NCBI GenBank assembly: GCA_012522705.1 | Contig: JAAYJY010000353.1 | Span: 1-5,770, forward strand | Origin: Syntrophomonadaceae bacterium | GTDB lineage: Bacteria > Bacillota > Syntrophomonadia > Syntrophomonadales > Syntrophomonadaceae | DNA length: 5,770 nt | Reading direction: 5' to 3' | Shown: positions 4,992-5,770 of the stretch, piece after piece | Layout: each line of letters begins with the position of its first letter | Position numbering within the stretch: position 1 is the first letter of the stretch | Position numbers and translations under genes: made by a program | The notes under the pieces: generated by a model | Seen by the model: only the letters and a program-made list of their open reading frames with translations | What the model was told of the DNA's origin: nothing | The model's database searches: none

Positions 4992-5770
4992 GATAAGAAA
5001 ACAGTTGCCCAGGCTGCCCAATATTTAGAATCATTTCAGGGGGAATGTGTGCTGGTGTTGCCCGGCAACCATGATTATGACAACGATATGATCGATTTAT
5101 GGAAGACCTTGAATGACAACGTGGTTGATAAAATATTATTCCTGAACCAAGAGGTCCCGGTTTCACTGGAAGACTTCGGGCTTGATGTTACCATTTACCC
5201 GGCGCCTTGCCATTCGAAACATTCTGATATCAATAACCTGGGTTGGGTCAGAGAACAGAGCATCGATCCGCAGCAGATCAATATTGGCATTGCCCATGGA
5301 TCTCTGGAGGGGATTTCTCCGGACCTGGATTCATCGTATTTTTACATGGGAATCAAGGAACTCGAGGATTTACCCATGGATCTGTGGCTGTTGGGGCATA
5401 CCCATGTGACTTATCCCACCCATCAGTCCATAAAGGAATGGAGGATATTTAATCCTGGGACACCCGAACCGGACGGATTGGATTGCCAACATGGCGGTAT
5501 GGCCTGGCTCATCACCATTGATGAACAGAAGCAAACCGAGGCAGTTCGGATGGATACCGGCATATATCGCTTCTCCGATCAGGAGTATGCCATCTCCCGA
5601 GCTGAAGATTTGGACAAATTACAGACCGACCTGCTGGAGAAGACTCCCAGCTGCAGGATCGCCCGAATTCATCTTAGCGGTCGGGTTGACGAGGATACCT
5701 TCAATTACCGCCAGGAGGTATTCAGGAACATCGAGCAAGCCCTGGGCTATTTGATCATAGATGATTCGAA
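4800..5770 (+). CDS. sbcD: SbcD/Mre11-like DNA repair exonuclease, 3' end outside the window
   Basis: The frame is open from ATG 4800 to the right edge (323 full codons) and has the calcineurin-like phosphoesterase motifs of SbcD/Mre11 nucleases in order: DLH (D10, H12), AGDLFH (G55-D56), GNHDY (G89-N90-H91-D92), AHG (H166) and LLGHTHV (G199-H200-T201-H202). These residues bind the two Mn ions that cut DNA. The family (SbcD in E. coli, YhaO in Bacillus) works with an SMC-like ATPase (SbcC/YhaN) on hairpins and blocked DNA ends, so an SbcC-like gene may follow outside the window. From about residue 230 the frame enters a less conserved region with a typical strand (RIARIHLSGRV) near the edge. 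AAAGGGG (4786-4792) precedes the ATG by 7 nt. An immediately preceding TAG rules out an upstream start. It lies 97 bases after fic on the same strand. The first 64 codons are duplicated at 2268. Confidence 0.9.
   Translation, partial: MSIKIFHTADLHIGMKYNSYPEPIKSGLQRSRLDVLQKMVNMANEQGCNLFVVAGDLFHNIKGIDKKTVAQAAQYLESFQGECVLVLPGNHDYDNDMIDLWKTLNDNVVDKILFLNQEVPVSLEDFGLDVTIYPAPCHSKHSDINNLGWVREQSIDPQQINIGIAHGSLEGISPDLDSSYFYMGIKELEDLPMDLWLLGHTHVTYPTHQSIKEWRIFNPGTPEPDGLDCQHGGMAWLITIDEQKQTEAVRMDTGIYRFSDQEYAISRAEDLDKLQTDLLEKTPSCRIARIHLSGRVDEDTFNYRQEVFRNIEQALGYLIIDDS

Overview
This window looks like a degraded accessory region of a bacterial chromosome. The strong GGAGG-type ribosome binding sites, TATAAT-type promoters and protein flavour suggest an anaerobic, clostridia-like Firmicute. 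That is an impression from style only; no gene in the window fixes the taxon. Intact small regulatory or stress modules alternate with pieces of broken genes.

Left part (1-1326). The start of an unidentified minus-strand gene runs off the left edge, with its own promoter. That promoter lies on the 5' end of a gene remnant resembling the C-terminal part of an N-formylglutamate amidohydrolase (FGase). Then comes an intact minus-strand MNT/HepT toxin-antitoxin pair (nucleotidyltransferase antitoxin, HEPN-type toxin) with an ATGA overlap. A weak small membrane-protein candidate follows.

Middle (1327-2622). A DUF5131 (phage Gp37/Gp68-like, three-cysteine) gene is complete apart from one in-frame TAG at codon 62. 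Next is a frameshifted N-terminal scrap of an FGase-like gene, so the window holds both ends of this family, in the wrong order. It is joined to a 217-bp truncated copy of the 5' end of the sbcD/Mre11-like gene found later, and then to a short unidentified coding scrap.

Right part (2592-5770). A minus-strand Phd/YefM antitoxin and RelE/ParE toxin operon has an extended -10 promoter. A 448-bp gap follows, holding a possible gene fragment and a striking TGCACA-based palindrome. A very good promoter then leads into an intact class II Fic protein (AMP transferase) with a C-terminal winged helix. Last is an sbcD/Mre11-like nuclease gene, open to the right edge.

The intact genes are three post-translational or toxin modules (MNT/HepT, Phd/ParE, Fic) and a DNA repair nuclease; the broken ones are FGase pieces, DUF5131 and the first sbcD copy. 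This fits an island that has gained modules and decayed by recombination. I see no convincing complete new multigene system. The best leads are the Fic operator-like array, the sbcD 5' duplication and the split FGase.
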